A stretch of 64,000 bases of DNA from Bacteroidetes bacterium 47-18. Lineage in GTDB: Bacteria > Bacteroidota > Bacteroidia > Chitinophagales > Chitinophagaceae. Every line of letters begins with the position of its first letter. Position 1 is the stretch's first letter. Positions 62,439-64,000 of the stretch are shown piece by piece. The notes beneath the pieces were generated by a model. It did not search any database and had not been told where the DNA came from. It worked only from the letters and a program-made list of their open reading frames with translations. The stretch is taken from NCBI GenBank assembly GCA_001897155.1, contig MKSF01000015.1, positions 512 through 64,511 of the forward strand, given 5' to 3'. Position numbers and translations under genes: made by a program.

Positions 62439-62506
62439 ATTAGAGAGGATTAATAACGGATTAAGAAAGCAATTAGAATTTCCGGAAAGAGATTAAAACG
62501 GGATTA
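62439..62506 (-). promoter_or_regulatory. Helically phased ATTA array, candidate response-regulator operator
   Basis: ATTA begins at 62439, 62449, 62460, 62472, 62492 and 62503: intervals of 10, 11, 12, 20 and 11, i.e. about one or two helical turns. It lies upstream of the Usp-like -7 box and runs into the stop codon of the histidine kinase gene. OmpR-type regulators bind direct repeats spaced this way, so it may be the target of the adjacent two-component system. Confidence 0.5.
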
Positions 62507-63898
62507 GAATCTTTTTATCGGCAGGTGCACCTCTACGGTCGTGCCTTTATTTTCGGTGGTATTGATGGTGATCTTGCCGTTATGCATTTTGAGGATGTTG
62601 CGGGTCAGCGGCAGCCCTATCCCGTAGCCCTCGAATTTCTTGGTATTGGAGGCGCGGTAGAAAGGGTCGAAGATATACCGGAGCTCCTGGTCCGGGATGC
62701 CGATGCCGAAGTCCTGGACGATAATGATCACCTGGGTGTTGGTGGCTCCTACGGATACCTTTACCAGTTGGTTATTGGAGTATTTGCAGCCGTTGATGAT
62801 GATATTGGTGAACGCCAGGTGCAGCAGTTGCTGGTTGCCGGTGACCTGCAGCTTGGAGGAATTCTCGGGCAGCAGGCTGGTGTCGAACTGTATCTTGCAG
62901 TTGTGATACAGCCGCTGGATGGTGGATATGCAGTCCCACAGCAATTCGTCGATCCTTACCGTGCTGAACTGCTGTACTTTACCGTTAAAGCCGGTCTGTG
63001 CCAGGGAAAGCAGGGCCTTGGTCTTGCTGTCAAGCTTTTCGGCTTCGTGCAGGATGATGCTCAGGGTTTCCACGTACTCTTCCGGTCTCCTGGGCTTGGA
63101 AAGGCTGACATCGGCTGCTCCTATGATGCTGGTGAGCGGTGTGCGGAGCTCGTGGGACGCGTTGCTGATAAAATTGTTCTGGCTTTCAAAAGAGGTCTCA
63201 ATCCTGTTAAGCATCTCGTTGAAGGTATTGATCAGCTGGTTCAGCTCGTTATTGTACTTCTCCTCTTCGAGCCGGTAGTGAAGGTTGACGGAATTGATCT
63301 CCTTCACCTTCCGGGTGATCTTATTGATAGGCTTGAACAGGTTCTTGGATAGATAATAGGAGATCAGCACGGCCACCAGTACCGCGGTCAGCAGGCTGAT
63401 GACCAGTATTCTCTGCAGGTGGGACTGGACGTGCTTCTTAAAATAGTTCTCCGCGGCGGTGATGACGATGAAATCATAAGCCTTGTTTTTGAAGTGCATA
63501 CCGATATACTGCAGGCTGTCGTCCTGGTGGCTGCTTTCACCAGATGCCAGGATCTGCTGGATAAAGCTGTGAGGCAGCCGGAGGGAGTCGGCAAGGTACC
63601 CGGTATTGCCCGGCGTGATATGGATGATATATTCCCGGTTGTTGAAAAGCGAAGGATTGTCCGGGCCGTACAGCTCCTTGATGCTCTTTTTAGGTGGGGA
63701 TTCCTGCTCCAGCTCGTCTATATGCAGCTGGGCCAGAATATCGGTCTTTAATTTGAGCGTATTATAATAGTCGTCGTAAATGATCTTTTCAATAGAGGTG
63801 TAAAAGGTCACGATCAGCAGGACAGCGATGCTGACCGAAGAGATCAGGAACATTAATACGGTCTTGTACCTGCTGCTTATTTTATTGATCAATCCCAT
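62504..63898 (-). CDS. Membrane sensor histidine kinase
   Basis: A 464-residue sensor kinase. Two membrane helices (about 12-33 and 160-185) flank a periplasmic sensor domain of about 125 residues. A HAMP-like linker follows (SKNLFKPINKITRKVKEI), then the dimerisation domain with the phosphoacceptor His249 in ASHELRTPLTSIIGA. The ATPase domain has the N box (FTNIIINGCKYSNN), the G1 box VQDFGIGIPD and the G2-type GYGIGLPLTRNIL. It starts 30 nt after the response regulator gene on the same strand. The signal is unknown. Confidence 0.93.
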   Translation of the reverse strand: MGLINKISSRYKTVLMFLISSVSIAVLLIVTFYTSIEKIIYDDYYNTLKLKTDILAQLHIDELEQESPPKKSIKELYGPDNPSLFNNREYIIHITPGNTGYLADSLRLPHSFIQQILASGESSHQDDSLQYIGMHFKNKAYDFIVITAAENYFKKHVQSHLQRILVISLLTAVLVAVLISYYLSKNLFKPINKITRKVKEINSVNLHYRLEEEKYNNELNQLINTFNEMLNRIETSFESQNNFISNASHELRTPLTSIIGAADVSLSKPRRPEEYVETLSIILHEAEKLDSKTKALLSLAQTGFNGKVQQFSTVRIDELLWDCISTIQRLYHNCKIQFDTSLLPENSSKLQVTGNQQLLHLAFTNIIINGCKYSNNQLVKVSVGATNTQVIIIVQDFGIGIPDQELRYIFDPFYRASNTKKFEGYGIGLPLTRNILKMHNGKITINTTENKGTTVEVHLPIKRF

Positions 63899-63928
63899 TA
63901 GCCGTTTGCTTTAATTCGTGCCTGTTAT

Positions 63929-64000
63929 TTAATCGTCCTTCAGGCAATATCCCATTCCTATAACGGTATGGATGAGCTTCTTTTCGCCCGGCAGCTCGAT
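63929..64000 (-). CDS. OmpR-family response regulator, 3' end only
   Basis: The last 23 codons of a gene that continues past the window edge. The reading IELPGEKKLIHTVIGMGYC ending LKDD is the typical C-terminal beta-hairpin of an OmpR/PhoB winged-helix DNA-binding domain (LIHTV-G-GY). It stops 30 nt before the histidine kinase ATG, forming the usual regulator-kinase pair. Its targets may include the ATTA array at 62439-62506. Confidence 0.8.
   Translation of the reverse strand: MELPGEKKLIHTVIGMGYCLKDD

Noticed and set aside
1-64000. tRNA, rRNA, prophage or insertion sequence genes
   Set aside because: I looked for cloverleaf-like stems, transposase motifs and phage structural genes and saw none that hold up; short features could still be missed by eye.

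Overview
The window reads as a chromosomal segment of a Bacteroidota (Bacteroidetes) bacterium, most likely from the Sphingobacteriia/Chitinophagia side. The evidence is: four predicted secreted proteins with type IX secretion (T9SS) type A C-terminal sorting domains; a PorP/SprF protein followed by a TPR/beta-propeller/CRD/OmpA protein of PorE architecture; promoters of the Bacteroidota type (TAnnTTTG, in the best case with an upstream TTG); weak Shine-Dalgarno sequences; and a fused E1 alpha/beta 2-oxoacid dehydrogenase. I saw no rRNA, tRNA, CRISPR array, prophage, transposase or replication origin.

Layout. 0.2-12 kb: a very large Cys-rich tandem-repeat T9SS cargo, an acidic-linker exported protein, an S9 peptidase, a lipoprotein inorganic pyrophosphatase, the fused E1, a lipoprotein gene whose signal peptide is out of frame, and purN. 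12.4-15.8 kb: the PorP/SprF and PorE-like pair. 16-20 kb: a methyltransferase, a GT2/GT-C/TPR fusion glycosyltransferase and a DCC-family protein. 20.4-26.7 kb: a small exported protein and a complete RND efflux operon (adaptor, pump, outer-membrane factor). 26.8-33.6 kb, minus strand: an FAD oxidoreductase, then a three-gene operon in which an apolipoprotein N-acyltransferase-like enzyme lies between two T9SS cargo genes, one of them a reprolysin-like metalloprotease.

33.7-54.1 kb is a surface-polysaccharide cluster. It holds a UDP-sugar dehydrogenase, rfbA, a pyruvyltransferase family protein, ten separate glycosyltransferases (GT2, GT4, GT8), two left-handed beta-helix acyltransferases, a membrane-anchored GH88-like protein, a Wzx-type flippase and an inverted MBOAT plus SGNH-like O-acylation module. 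The genes are tightly packed, often overlapping, and the right half is driven by the best promoter in the window. No polymerase, priming transferase or Wza/Wzc-type export gene is present, so these must lie elsewhere.

54.1-58.2 kb is housekeeping (saccharopine dehydrogenase-like, recR, kdsC, arginine decarboxylase), followed by a fourth T9SS cargo gene. 60.7-64 kb holds a Usp-like / lipocalin-like / DUF1275 operon next to a histidine kinase and the 3' end of its OmpR-type response regulator. A helically phased ATTA array upstream of the Usp-like promoter is a candidate target of that regulator.

Points that most deserve a second look are the Lnt-like enzyme coupled to T9SS cargo, the phased ATTA operator, the 19-bp tandem repeat with a dispersed copy, the homopolymer frameshift in the lipoprotein gene, the Cys-rich repeat mosaic, and a terminator whose loop contains a stop codon.
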